64,000 nucleotides of DNA from Lichina pygmaea (lineage: Eukaryota > Ascomycota > Lichinomycetes > Lichinales > Lichinaceae). Positions 44,884 to 56,872 of the stretch are shown piece by piece. The stretch spans positions 1,116,001 to 1,180,000 of the forward strand of contig OY730174.1 of the NCBI GenBank assembly GCA_963422465.1. The letters run 5' to 3'. Numbering within the stretch: the stretch's first letter is position 1; the number at the start of each line of letters is the position of its first letter. The notes below the pieces were generated by a model. That model did no database searches, was not told where the DNA came from, and saw only the letters and a program-made list of their open reading frames with translations. The translations under genes were made by a program, and so were the position numbers.

Positions 44884-45296
44884 TGTTAAGGCCCAGGCCA
44901 GAACGGCTGAGCCGACCGAAGTGAGTGTACAGAGGTACACGGAACAATGTTCACCCGACCCGGTGGACGAGGTGGACGATGTGTAACCAGCTTGTCCAGC
45001 TCGTCCACGGGAACAATGTTCACCCGACCCGGTGGACGAGGTGGACGATGTGTAACCAGCTCGTCCAGCTCGTCCACGCAGAAAGCTGATACCCCTCGGG
45101 AGGACCCCCCCCCCTCAGGCTCCTGTATATAAGAACCCAGATAGCCGGAGAGAATAGCTCTCCAGGCTGAACGCACATTACGAGCGACAATAGCAAGAGA
45201 GTTACCCCACTTGCTATTCATCTATTGAGTCCCTGCCCTCCTCGGTTGAAGACAGGACCACCCACATTCTGTGTGAACGTGGACTGGCCTTTAACA
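44884..45296 (+). repeat. Left LTR of the Ty3/Gypsy element
   Basis: 413 bp, TG...CA ends. It contains a direct repeat of about 65 bp, each copy starting gaacaatgttcacccgacc (44942 and 45009), a C run, and a TATA-like box gtatataag at 45125-45133. Transcription probably starts near 45155-45165. Confidence 0.93.
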
Positions 45297-48200
45297 GTTT
45301 CAGCCTCTAACACATAGGACACCGGCTCAATACGATGGCAGATCCACGCAGCCCTACCCCTTCGCAGGCAGGCCAAGCTCGGGCTGCGCCTCAGGCGCAA
45401 GCCCAGGAACCACCTGTCCCTACCACCCTCACCTTACCTCCAAAGCCGTTGAAGGTAGGTACGCTGAAGAGGTACGATGGATCACAAGGGGGATTGGAAT
45501 TATTCTTCTCTCAGCTTGAGCTTTACTACAGATTCAACACCGCACAATTCCCTACGGAACAGGAGAAGGTGCTGTTCGCAGCTTCCTACCTGGACGGACC
45601 AACATTTGCCTGGTTCAATGTCTACCTACGAGACTTCCTCGACAACAAGGAAGACCCCTCTAGCATGGAGACCACGACACGGCAGATCATTGGGAGATTC
45701 TCTACCTTCAAGACCCAGATGAAGAAGACCTTCGGGGTCATTGATGAAGAACAAGATGCGGAACGAAAGCTCCAAGCACTACGGCAGACAGGGTCAGCAT
45801 CAGACTTTGCGGCGAAGTTCCAACAGTTGTCAGTGAGGACACAATGGGGAGACAGTGCCTTGACAGCACTATTCTACCAAGCTCTCAAGGAACAAGTCAA
45901 GGATGACATCGCACGAGGAGACCGACCCACCGACCTTGAGGATATGATTGACACAGCGGTACGCATCAACGACCGACAATTCGAACAAGAACTTGAGAAG
46001 TGAGGCAAGCATGCAAGGCCATGGGGCAAAAAGACAGCGCCAGCACAAGACAAGTACGGCTTGACACCCATGGAGATTGATGCAACAACACCACAGGCAA
46101 CAAAGAAGAAAGAAACACGGAAGTGTTACAATTGCCAGAAGGTAGGACACCTCGCAGCCAACTGCCAAAGCAAGAAGAAGAAGGAAGGCAAGGGTAAGCA
46201 GTTGAATGCCACCGGTGCCTGGAAAGGCAAGGGTATTCAGGAGCCACCGAGGGCTCCCAGAGGCACACTACCCATGAACCGGTCAGAAGCAACACTCCTC
46301 AGACAGGAGGACAATCTCAGACAGCACATCGAAAGACTGGAGAACGATCTGCAGAGGTCACTGGAGGACCTGCACGCAATCCAAGACCAGATCGATAAGG
46401 TTCATTGGGAGGATGACCTGATCTCCGAATTCGACACAACAGACTACAAGATTGACATAACCGGCATGCCACCAATTCCCGAGACACCACTACTCCGACG
46501 ACAGGATGCGACCTTGTCGGAGGACAGCGAAGTGAGAGTGACACGATGGGTGGATGACACCATCAGCATCTCACAGCCCCGAGACATCGCAGCGCAAGTG
46601 GACCATCACCAGGCTACGACACCAGCCTGCGGACGTCCTTATTGGAAAGGATGCGAGGACCACCACTGCAAGGAACATCTCCTAGAGAAAAGGAGAAGGC
46701 ACTACTTCCCTGGCCCAGAATACCACAAGAAAGCCTGGAGCATCAAGCACCAGCTAAGCCAGCAAGGGAAAGAACACGATGATTGCGGAGAAGACACATG
46801 GGAGCTATGCTTCACCGAAAAATGCGAAAGACACACGGCAGAACACCAGGCTCAGGGCCTTGGTTGTTCAAAAAACTAGCAGTGCTCTTCAAATCCGGAG
46901 TCGGAAGAGCAGGCAAGACAACACTCCGGAGAGAAGGGGTCGAGCAGAGCCTTGACACGACAGCCTGCAGTCCACATTTTCGCATCAAGATGAGAGTCAA
47001 CGGGCATCTGACAAACACCATGATCAACTCTGGAGCTACTGGCAACTTCATGTCAGAAAGTTTCGCCAGGAAGCACAAGATCCCGACTCAGGAAAAGAGG
47101 AATCCATACCAACTAACAGTAGTGGACAGGACACCACTCTCCAACAACCAAGGACAAGTGACGAAGGAGACCAAGAACCTACGACTGTGTGTCGACAGTA
47201 CGACAATCAGATCAGAAGAATTCAACTTGGTCCAGATACCACATGAAGTTATATTGGGTCTTCCGTGGTTGGAAAGTCAAAACCCAAGGATCGACTGGAA
47301 AAGAAGGCACCTAGTCTTTCCGAAGAGGAGTCTGGCAACTCGAGCAGAGCCAGAGAAAGTGAGAATCAAAGAGATCTCATATGCAGGGTGGAAGAAGCAC
47401 CACCGGCGAGGGCAAGCCTATGTGGCTTGGATGAAGCCCCGAAACCATCAACTTTGCACCACGCATGACGCCGTGGGCGAGACTCAGGCACCGCAGCTGC
47501 CAAGTGAGTATAAAGACTACCAGGAGATGTTTGGTGAGGAAGCGGTCGCGACACTACCAGAACACCAAGAGTGGGATCACGAAATTCTGCTGGAAGACAG
47601 AAAGAAACCCACATACAGCCCTATTTACGCTCTATCAGCAAAGGAGCTTGAGGCCTTAAGAGATTACCTGGACGAGAACCTAGCGAAAGAGTTCATAAGA
47701 CCTTCAACATCACTGGCCGGATACCCGATATTGTTTGTGCCAAAGAAAGACGGCAAATTACGACTGTGTGTCGACTACCAGCAGCTTAATGCAATCACGA
47801 TTAAGAATCGCTACCCGCTACCGTTAATATCAGAAATCCAGGACTGAATCCAAGGAGCCAAGTGGTTTACCAAGTTCGACATCCGAGGCGCTTTCAACCT
47901 TGTTAGGATGAAAGATGGCGAAGAATGGAAGACAGCCTTTCGTACGAGGTACAGGCATTACAAGTATACTGTTATGCCATTCGGCCTTACGAATGCACCG
48001 GCGATGTTCCAATCGCTCATTAACACCATCCTCCGACAATACCTGGATATATTTGTTACCACTTATATCGACGATGTCTTGGTTTACACCAATGGAACCC
48101 TGGAGGAGCACAGACAGCATGTCAAGAAGATCCTACATGCACTCCAAGAAGCAGGAATGAGGTTACACCTTGATAAGAGCGTCTTCCACGTGAAAGAAGT

Positions 48201-50245
48201 GGAATATTTGGGGTTGATCCTGACGACGGAAGGAATCTGTATGGACGATACAAAGATCACGGCAGTACGAGACTGGCCAACACCCAAAAACCTCAAAGAA
48301 GTCCAATCCTTCCTGGGATTTGCAAACTTCTACTGACGATTCATCAAGGAGTACTCAAGGACAGCAGCACCCTTGACTGAACTAACAAAGAAGGAAGAAA
48401 CCTTCACATGGGGGAACAGCCAAGAGAGAGCGTTCCAGGAGCTGAAAGAGAAGTTCACCTCCGCACCCATACTGGCATCATTTGATCCCGGACGGTGGAT
48501 CATCATGGAGACAGATGCCTCAGACCAAGCACTTGGATCTTGCTTGTGTCAACCAGACACCGAAAACCGCCTACACCCTGTCGCATACTGATCAAGAAAG
48601 TTCTCTGGCCCAGAACTCAGGTACGATGTTCACGACAAGGAGTTGTTAGCGATTGTCAACGCATTCCAGGAGTGGAGACCTTACCTGGAAGGAGCAAAGT
48701 ACACAGTGGACGTGTACTCAGACCACAAGAATTTGGCTTACTTCACGACGACGAAGAAGCTAAACAGACGACAAGTCTGATGGGCAGAGCTTTTAGCTTC
48801 ATACGACTTCCAGATCTTCTATCGAAAAGGATCAGAAAACACACGAGCGGACACGCTTAGCAGACAGCCTGATATGACGACAGACGACACGACAGAAGAG
48901 TGCCCAATCCTAGCGACAAAAGGACAAACTCTGGTCTATGCTCAACCTCAGTTAGCGAGAACTGAAGAAATGGGTGCACTCCTGACCCTAGGCCACAATG
49001 TTGCGGCCACAAACAAGGAAGAAGTGCCAGAGAGCGCACAAGAGGACATGATTCGACAACATCACGATAGACCTCTACACAGACATCCTGGGCAAGACAA
49101 GACCCTGGAAAAGATCTGGAGATGTTACCACTTCAACAGAATGAAGTGGAAAGTGACGGAATTTATTCGCAACTGCGAAGAGTGTGCAAAAAACAAACCG
49201 TCACGCCACAAACCCTATGGAGAAAGTCAACAAATAGACCTCCCAGAAGCGGCTTGGGATACCATCACAATGGATTTTGTGGTGAAGCTGCCGAGGTCAG
49301 AGGACCCGGTAACAAAGGTGAAATATGACAGTATCTTGGTGGTTGTTGACAAACTCACCAAATACGCTCACCTGATCCTGTGGCGAGAGACAGGAACAGT
49401 GAGCAAACTCACCAATGTCCTGCTCAAAGAATTGGTTAGCCAGCGAGGGCTACCCACGAAGATTATCTCAGATCAAGACAAACTCTTCACCTCGAAATTC
49501 TGGAACACGTGGACAAGACAGCTAGGGATAGACACGAGGATGTCTACTGCCTACCATCCACAAACAGATAGACAAACTGAGAGAACAAACCAGACGATGG
49601 AACAGTACCTACGCCACTACGTCAACCACTGACAGGACGATTGGGTAGAACTGCTACCAATAGCTCAGTTTGCGTACAACGATCAGCAACACAGCGTGAC
49701 GGGCATGACACTGTTCTTTGCGAACTACAGCAGAAACCCCTGCTGGGAAGCGATGGCGGCTGGAAGTGGCACTTCAACGAACGTCGAAAAACTCACTGCT
49801 ATGCATGAGGAAATGAAGACTGCAATTGAATCCACACAAAAGACAACAAGCCACTGTCTAAACAGCAAAAGGTTGAAGGGACCAACCCTGGAGAGGGGGG
49901 ATAAGGTCTATTTGTCAACAAAAAACCTGCGCTCGAAGCGACTGAGCAAAAAGCTGGATCATGTACGAATCGGACTGTTTGAGATTGAGAAGCGCACTGG
50001 AGAAGTCAACTACCGACTGAGACTGCCAAAAAAGGCACGGATACACCAAGTATTCCATGTCTCGCTGCTTGAGCCAGCACCCAGCGACGCAGCAATCAAA
50101 ACAGAATGGCACTTCAAGGACGATGAAGAAGAGTACGATGTTGAAAGGATCCTAGACAGCCGGAGAAGTGGACAGAAAATTGAATACCTGGTCAAGTGGT
50201 TAGGGTATGACAATGAGGAGAACTCGTGGGAACCCACCGAGAACT

Positions 50246-50776
50246 TCAGCCCTGCGACAAACAAGAAACTGCGGAGTTTCCACCGACAAAACCCGCAGAA
50301 GCCAGGATCAATGGAGACAAAGGCTCGAGAGAAGCCAAAGCCTCCGAAGAGAAGAAGTCCTCCAAAGGCGGCGGGGACTCCACACACGTAGCCTCCTGCT
50401 CAAGATCCTCCTGATCCTCGATCGCAGCAAGCTCACGCTTGATGGCCTCACCCTCCTTCTTGGACAACACACCCAACTGACAACGGAGACAAAGTTTGCG
50501 AGGAAGGAGAACGGACTCCTGCTTCTTGATCTCCTTCAGTTGAGCCTTGAGCTGAGTGTGCTCAAGCTCCATCTTCTCCCACTCCGACTCCGCAAGATGG
50601 AGATCACAACAGCGACTCTTCTCAAGGCACTGACTGCAAAATGTGGACTCTGAACTGACGACACACTTGGCACGGTCACAACGACATGTGCTGCATGAAA
50701 CTTTGGATACCTTGCCCATCTTGCCAACACAAGAACTGAGGACTCCACGACAATTAACACAAGATGTCCGGGTCAT
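50246..50776 (-). CDS. Antisense ORF in the LTR element: Zn2Cys6-like zinc-cluster protein
   Basis: A 176-residue frame on the strand opposite to gag-pol, between the chromodomain and the right LTR; its end overlaps the end of the sense frame by about 145 bp. Residues 28-57 have Cys at 28, 31, 38, 47, 50 and 57, that is C-x2-C-x6-C-x8-C-x2-C-x6-C, the exact spacing of fungal Zn2Cys6 clusters, with basic residues between the first Cys (RCDRAKC). An extra C-x2-C-x6-C precedes it (residues 6-16). A charged coiled coil follows at about 65-92 (WEKMELEHTQLKAQLKEIKK), as in Gal4-type dimerisation regions, then another C-x2-C and an acidic tail. I know of no described protein with this placement. Expression is unknown. 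Confidence 0.6.
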   Translation of the reverse strand: MTRTSCVNCRGVLSSCVGKMGKVSKVSCSTCRCDRAKCVVSSESTFCSQCLEKSRCCDLHLAESEWEKMELEHTQLKAQLKEIKKQESVLLPRKLCLRCQLGVLSKKEGEAIKRELAAIEDQEDLEQEATCVESPPPLEDFFSSEALASLEPLSPLILASAGFVGGNSAVSCLSQG

Positions 50777-50828
50777 GGTAAGAGAAGTGAGAGGATCTGG
50801 GGACAGAACCTTTGGAGGGAGGGGATGG

Positions 50829-51242
50829 TGTTAAGGCCCAGGCCAGAACGGCTGAGCTGACCGAAGCGAGTGTACAGAGGTACACGGAACAATGTTCACC
50901 CGACCCGGTGGACGAGGTGGACGATGTGTAACCAGCTTGTCCAGCTCGTCCACAGGAACAATGTTCACCCGACCCGGTGGACGAGGTGGATGATGTGTAA
51001 CCAGCTTGTCCAGCTCGTCCACGCAGAAAGCTGATACCCCTTGGGAGGACCCCCCCCCCCTCAGGCTCCTGTATATAAGAACCCAGATAGCCGGAGAGAA
51101 TAGCTCTCCAGGCTGAACGCACATTACGAGCGACAATAGCAAGAGAGTTACCCCACTTGCTATTCATCTATTGAGTCCCTGCCCTCCTCGGTCGAAGACA
51201 GGACCACCCACATTCTGTGTGAACGTGGACTGGCCTTTAACA
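50829..51242 (+). repeat. Right LTR of the Ty3/Gypsy element
   Basis: 414 bp, with the same internal 65-bp duplication and TATA box as the left LTR. Differences between the two LTRs are about seven base changes and one C-run length change, and the changes are transitions at CpG sites. Confidence 0.93.
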
Positions 51243-51247
51243 CATGT

Positions 51248-51660
51248 GTAGTGCAAAGTTGATAGTTTCAGAGCTTCATCCAAGCCACACAGACTTGCCC
51301 TTACTGGTAGTGTTTCTTCCACCTTATATATAAGATTTCTTTGATTCTCACTTTCTCTGGTTCCACTTGGGTAGCCAGGTTTTTCTCCAGAAAGACTAGG
51401 TACTTTTTTTTCTAGTCAATTCTTGGGTTTTACTTCTCCAACCACAGAAGACTTAATATAACTTTGTGTGGTATCTGGACTAAGTTGAATTCTTCTAATC
51501 TAATTGTTATACTGTTAACACACAGTTGTAGGTTCTTAGTCTCTCTTGTCACTTGTTCTTGGTTGTTGGAGAGTGGTGTCCTGTCCACTACTGTCAGCTG
51601 GTATAGATTTCTTTTTTCTTAAGTCAGGATATCATGTATCAGCAAAAACAGAATTTACGT
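51248..51660 (-). mobile_element. Old Ty3/Gypsy fragment, right part
   Basis: Continues the relic at 44150-44878: its minus strand matches the protease-RT linker of the younger element just outside the CATGT duplication. It is broken and CpG-poor. The two parts were one relic before the younger element landed. Confidence 0.75.
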
Positions 51661-51873
51661 ATTGTAGTGTAGGGTGCCCAGAACACCTCAGACACCAAAG
51701 TAAAAAAACACTGTTATTTACACTATCAGGCACTATCAAAAACATCAGATGAAGTTGGTTCCATACTAAGGAAAGCTAGTTGCCAGCTGCCATCAGGTGA
51801 TAAGTGGCATCTAGACATCTTGTAGCAGGCAGAAGATGGCAGCTTCTGGTTGAAAAAACATCTAGATGATAGC

Positions 51874-52146
51874 TGTGACGAGGCAATGGCAGAGCAGAAC
51901 TCGAGCCTAACTGATTCAGTAACCTTGACCTGACTTGGCTTGAGACTTGAGACTTGGATTGATGTACAAGACGAAAGACAAGGAAGGAAAAGAGAAAAGA
52001 AGAAGAGAAGAAGCTGGGGGAGCAGGAGAAGTTCTTATAGGCAGAGGATCAGGCAACGGCGGAGCAAGCAGGCAACAGTGCAGATGGGACTTCCCGGTAA
52101 GGTGTGTGACTTGTGCCAGATATACAACTGGGCCAGAACCGTGACA
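51874..52146. repeat. Solo LTR with target duplication
   Basis: 273 bp starting TGTGACGAGG and ending CGTGACA, flanked by a perfect 5-bp duplication ATAGC (51869-51873 and 52147-52151). It is the same LTR family as those at 61492, 63293 and 63553. A solo LTR with matching flanks is the usual mark of LTR-LTR recombination. Confidence 0.92.
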
Positions 52147-52151
52147 ATAGC

Positions 52152-53236
52152 TATCAACTACAGCAGACTAAGCAACACACACCTGACTCTGCCAGACAGG
52201 TTCTCACTATCAGGACATTCCCTATCATCTATAGGATGTTGAATAGCAACTATCAGTTGCTGACTGATGAAAAAAAACTGTCTAGATATTGTGATAGAAT
52301 AACCAGGTGTCTTATTGTGCTTGCTATTGTGTGATAGATATCTTATTCTGCATCCCACTCCACAAAGAACATTCTATTGTGCTTGCTATTGTGTGACAGG
52401 TGTCTTATTCTGTGTCTTGTTCTACAAAGAGTGTCTTATTCTACTTTCTATTATGTGTAGCAGGTTGCCTAATACATGTGTGATGCTGACTTGTGTGATA
52501 ATCTGTCAAGACATTTTTTGCTATCTGTAGGAAGTGACCCACCACCCATCAGCTGTACCTGTGTGGCCAGTAGTATTGCCTGGACATTTCTATTGTTCAC
52601 AGGAAGTCAACTGCTAGACACTATCAGTCTCTAGACACCTTCTACTGCCAGCTCTACTGGCCTGCTTGTTATACTCATGATTGTGAGAATCTGGTGGAGA
52701 ACATCTGTCCAATAACAGCTTTGTATTAAACTCACCTCTGCTAGAAGACATCTAGATTGATAAGACAGATATATTGAAGAGGCTGACCAGTCAGTAGCTA
52801 CTTACACTTGAACAGCCAACTACTCACCACTATTATCACCCATCTTCTGCTGTGTAACAGTCTTGTATTCAATGTTGTTATTGTTGTTGTTGTTGCTGCT
52901 GTGGTCTCCTGTCAATATAAGAGCATCCACCTTATCTTTGACAAGCTGTCTCTTAGTGCAGTCACAGTTGGTCTACTTCTGGTTGGTGTCACAGTCAGTG
53001 TCTCTATAATCAGCCTGATCTAGAGTAGCCTGCTGACAGTCAGCTTTCTCCTGGCTGAAAGATCTCTTTTTGGATAAATCTTCAAAGAACCAATAACAGT
53101 TGGTGTCATGTAGTGCTGTACAGAGTAGACTAAAGCAGAACTGAGCCAAAAAGCTACTATGTCTGGGCTTAGTGCCCAACATCTCTGTACTAGTGATAGA
53201 TAAGTGTGGCTGCACCCACCTGCTTAGTCAGAGGAA
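52152..53236. other. CpG-free AT-rich repeat DNA, unclassified
   Basis: No gene. The word cttattctg or gtgtcttatt with tgcttgctattgtgtga recurs at 52305-52460 as a loose tandem repeat. CpG is nearly absent to about 53200, so this is old repeat DNA. A run of gttgttattgttgttg is at 52874-52899. Confidence 0.5.
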
Positions 53237-54357
53237 GGCCTGCGATGACTCAAACCTCCACGTGGTGCAGGCTGGGAACCTCGGGGCAGCGATGGCAGGC
53301 AGTCTCCCAAGCTGCTTGTAGTCGCTGCACCGAGAGCTAATTGAGTCACCGGTCGAGCTGCTGGTGCCCGCGGAGCGACAGGCCACCGGAGGTGTTGCGC
53401 AGGCACCCTAGACACCCCCGTGAAGCGACATCAGCAGAACAGAGGACTTCGACCAAACTGGTTATGAAAACCACCCGACGGATGTCTACCGTGTACACTA
53501 CAGCCCGAAGCCAGCCTTGCAACTGGTGGATGTGAAGTCTAGACACCCGACAGGGCACCTCTGGAGTAGATGAGAGGATTTCCTATCGCACACCCCCCTT
53601 CTAGCAGAGTCTCCAGCAGCTGATGCATCAAGGATCTTGTTCTAGGAGGGGAGTGATGTCTGTACTGCGGTGTTGTTAATCAAACAGGGACTACGTGTTA
53701 AAGAAGGCGAGCAGGTGGCACGAAGGGTTTCCACCACTCCAGTACCTAAGGGCTGTGTGATAGTCAAAGTGCTAGCTTGATGGTTTTGCCTAAGGTCTTG
53801 CCACAGATTCTCTTCAGGCCACCTACAGACTGGGGCCAGGGCACTGGATCTCCAGTGGGCCACCACGTACAACCAGGGCCCCACAGACGACAGCGGGCAG
53901 ACGGAGACTTCTCCCTACTTGGTTAGTGGGCTGGAAAGGCAGTCCTGCAGGTGCTGGCATGGCCTGCAGGGTCTGTAGAGCCTGCGAGGCATGGTCAGCC
54001 TCTGTACAAGAGATCTACAGAGGTAACACGAAACAGCGAGAGCTGCGGGGCGTGGCATATAATGGCAGTGACAGCAGTAGGGTCTGGGCCTACTACGAGA
54101 CTGTCTATATGGCCCGAGAGGACGGAAGTGCATGCCAGTCCGTACAGAGTGCAGGCTCAGGCTGCAAATGACAGGCTCAAGGAGCAAACTGCAGTTGGAG
54201 TGTGGGCTCCAGGCTGGCAACCCGGCGTTCCGAAGCAGGACCTAGGGGTGAGCGTACACAGCGGAGTGCAAAAAGCCTCAGGACTGCGGGGAAGTGTGGC
54301 AGAGACTCTGCAAGGGATAGTGACTCTGCGCTATGCCTCGGCATAGCTCAACTGTGG
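53237..54357 (+). repeat. Unclassified ~1.1-kb dispersed repeat, copy A
   Basis: Runs from ggcctgcgatgactcaaacc to ggcatagctcaactgtgg. An inverted copy lies at 59848-60962 with the same ends. It is GC-rich against the AT-rich LINEs that border it and shows many transitions against copy B. No terminal inverted repeats or long protein are evident. Read on the minus strand its start gives ggtttgagtc, a decayed Pol III B-box-like word. Confidence 0.7.
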
Positions 54358-56262
54358 TCCTATTGCTATGCCAAAGCTTGGAGGCCAATAGCACTTCTCA
54401 ACACAATTGGGAAGCTGATGGAAGCTCTGGCAGCCACAAAGCTAAGTGAACTGGCTGAGAAAGAAAACCTGCTACCAGAAATCCAGATGGACTTCAGAAA
54501 AGGAAGATCAACTGAGTCTGCACTATTTCTACTCACTTCCCAAGTTGAAAAAGTCTGGAAGGAAGGAATGGTAGCCAGTCTTCTTTCTCTGGATATCTCA
54601 GGAGCTTATGATAGAGTTCTGCCAGAAATTCTCAAGAAAATCCTGGAGAGAAAAGGAATCCCCAGCTGGTTTGTTAACTGGATCTTTTCTTTCACTACCC
54701 AAAGAAAAACCTCTCTTGTTTTTGACGATTCAGAGTTTTCTTTGTTTCCAGTACACTGTGGAGTCCCTCAAGGTTCACCTCTCTCTCCTATTTTATTTCT
54801 TTTCTATATTTCAGATCTTCATAACATTGTTCATACACCAGAGAAAGGTGTATCAGCTCTGGGCTTTGCAGATGACACAAACCTTCTGGCATTTTCCCCT
54901 TCTCTTAAAAGCAATCTCCTGAAGCTAAAGTCTACTCACTCCAAGTGTTTAGACTGGGCAAGAAAACATGGAATGAAGTTTGCACCTGAAAAGTATGAAC
55001 TTCTCTATTTTTCTAGAAGAAGAACAGATAATCTTCAGCTCAGTCTAAGACTTGGAGAAGTGGTACTACAGCCTAAGGAAGAAGTGCGTATTCTGGGACT
55101 ACACTATGATTCCAAGCTTCTCTGGAAAAAACACCAGAAAATCATGTTATAGAAAGCTTCCAAGTTTTTCTCAGCACTTTCCAGAACTACTTTTTCTACA
55201 TGGGGTCTACCTGTTCTCTCTGCTAGACTTGTCTACACTGCAATACTGAGATCACTTCTCAGCTATGCAGTAGGAGTCTGGTTCAATCCCTACAAAAAAC
55301 CTTCTAATATTTCTTCTCTAAATCTTTTCCAGACTAAGTGTCTAAAAACTATAGGAGGTGTCTTCAAAGCTACTCCTACATTTCTTATTGAAGGAGAACT
55401 ATTCCTACCACCTCTTGATCTTTATTTCAAATTTAGAATAGCAACTTTCCTACAATCTTTCTATTTTTCCAATACTTCTTCTAATCCTCTCTCCTCACTT
55501 CTCTATAAGCTCTTTTCCCAGATCACTCTTTTTGTTTCTACTCTGAGAACACCTCCAAAGTCTCTGTCTACTGTCACACCTAACTGGAAAGCAAGATGGC
55601 TAGAAGAACTAACCACTAACCAAGATTACTCTAAGAAACAATTTCAAGAAGTGTTTCAGAAAGAGTGGGAAGCCAGATGGCAGGCAAACAGACAGAAGTG
55701 TTCTCCAGTCTGGGAGCTATTTTGCAGACTACCCCAAAGGAAAAATCTCAAAGTTTTCAAAGACTTGAGAAAAGCTGAAGCTAGTCTTTACTTGCAGATT
55801 CTATCAGCAAGGATAGGACTAGCCAGCTTTCTTTTCAGAGCAAATGTTCCTGACTTCCAATCCCCTCTATTTTCCTGTGGTTTTACAGAAGAGACTGCTC
55901 AATATATCACTTTCTCTTGTAACAAGTTTCTTACTCAAAGACAGCAAGCCACTTTTCTTTCCTACAATTTCTCTACTTTACTTCAAAAGCCTAAAGTGCT
56001 TAAAGAATTTCTTCTCTGGTTTATGTCTTTGAAAAGACTAGACCAGTTTAACTTAGCACACCAACTCTTACCAGAAAACCTATCATCTCTGTGATTTTAT
56101 TTTCTCCAGACACTGCATATTCTCCCAGATAATTCCCTAGTCTTACCCAAGTCTCAGTTTTTATTCCTTCAAAGGTTTTCTGGGAAAAAAGTATATATCT
56201 AGAAGTTCTGCATGGCTCACCAGCCAAATCAGAGTAAGAATAAAATAAAAAATAAAAAAACA
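54358..56262 (+). mobile_element. LINE fragment: reverse transcriptase to 3' tail
   Basis: 5'-truncated Tad1-like LINE. It starts in the RT at YCYAKAWRPIALLNTIGKLM, passes DISGAYDRVLPE, GVPQGSPLSPILF and LGFADDTNLLAF (the FADD catalytic site), and ends with a Cys/His region (FSCGFTEETAQYITFSC) and the 3' tail aataaaataaaaaataaaa. One in-frame TAG at 55150-55152 breaks it. The LINE at 56873 is a close inverted match and carries the same stop. Confidence 0.88.
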
Positions 56263-56872
56263 TCTCTGACACCAGTACCCCAATCTCCAGCTACATCTTT
56301 CTCTTTCTCCCAGCCACTCCCAGAGGGGAAAAAACATAAAACAGCTGAGCCAACCAGAAGCTCAGAGAGAATCAGGGGAAGCCGTCCAGAAGTTCAAATT
56401 CTTGGGACAAGATCAACAAATAACAAGAGAAAAGTATCAGTCAACCCTTTCAAGATCTTTGAAGATGAGATGTCTACATGAAAGACTTAAAGCTCACACT
56501 TCTCCAGTATAATGTGCAAAAAAGCCAATCAGTCTAAGAGCTACTTCTAGCAACCTCAGCTCTTCAAGAGGTGGACATTATTGCACTTCAAGAACTCTGG
56601 AAAAACTCTCACCTGGAGATAAGTACCTCTACTGTTTTCTCTTCTTTTCTTCCTCTTTACTGTTCAGAGATTGGTAGAACACTTTTTCTTATTAATAAAA
56701 ACCTGAAACTTTCTTCTCTTCATCCTACTTTCTGGAGTAAAGACTTTATTTCTCTTGAAATCTACTTGGAAAACTCTTCTACTTCTCTTTAGGTGTATAA
56801 TCTTTACTTTACCCCATCAAGTCAAGAAAACTATACAGAGGTATCAGAAGCTTTTCTCTGTTTACTTCAAAA
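56263..56872 (+). mobile_element. LINE fragment: ORF1 end and endonuclease start
   Basis: Begins inside ORF1 (PQSPATSFSFSQPLPEGKKH) and keeps its C-terminus to 56481, then the ATGA overlap and the start of ORF2. In-frame stops occur near 56537 (TAA) and 56793 (TAG). It is cut at CLLQN by the tail of the opposite-strand LINE. Confidence 0.8.

Larger units (their letters stand above)
44884..51242 (+). mobile_element. Ty3/Gypsy chromodomain LTR retrotransposon, young but broken
   Basis: Two LTRs (44884-45296 and 50829-51242) begin TGTTAAGG and end TTAACA, and the element is flanked by a perfect 5-bp duplication, CATGT (44879-44883 and 51243-51247). Parts in order are gag from 45335 with a CCHC knuckle (CYNCQKVGHLAANC) near 46130, protease around 46980-47300 (INSGATGNF), reverse transcriptase about 47520-48330 (YIDDVLVY), RNase H to 48880, integrase about 48900-49750 with an HHCC-type head, and a chromodomain at about 50125-50290. 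This order is that of chromoviruses. All domains are present but pol has about half a dozen breaks, so the copy is not active. An antisense ORF lies before the right LTR. The LTRs are about 98% identical, so insertion is recent by this window's standards. Confidence 0.93.

Noticed and set aside
44947-45132. 61-codon frame with repeated FTRPGGRGGRC
   Set aside because: It is the 65-bp direct repeat of the LTR read as protein; the same occurs in the right LTR.
45335-50391. Listing each open stretch of gag-pol as a separate gene
   Set aside because: They are parts of one broken LTR element and are described as such.
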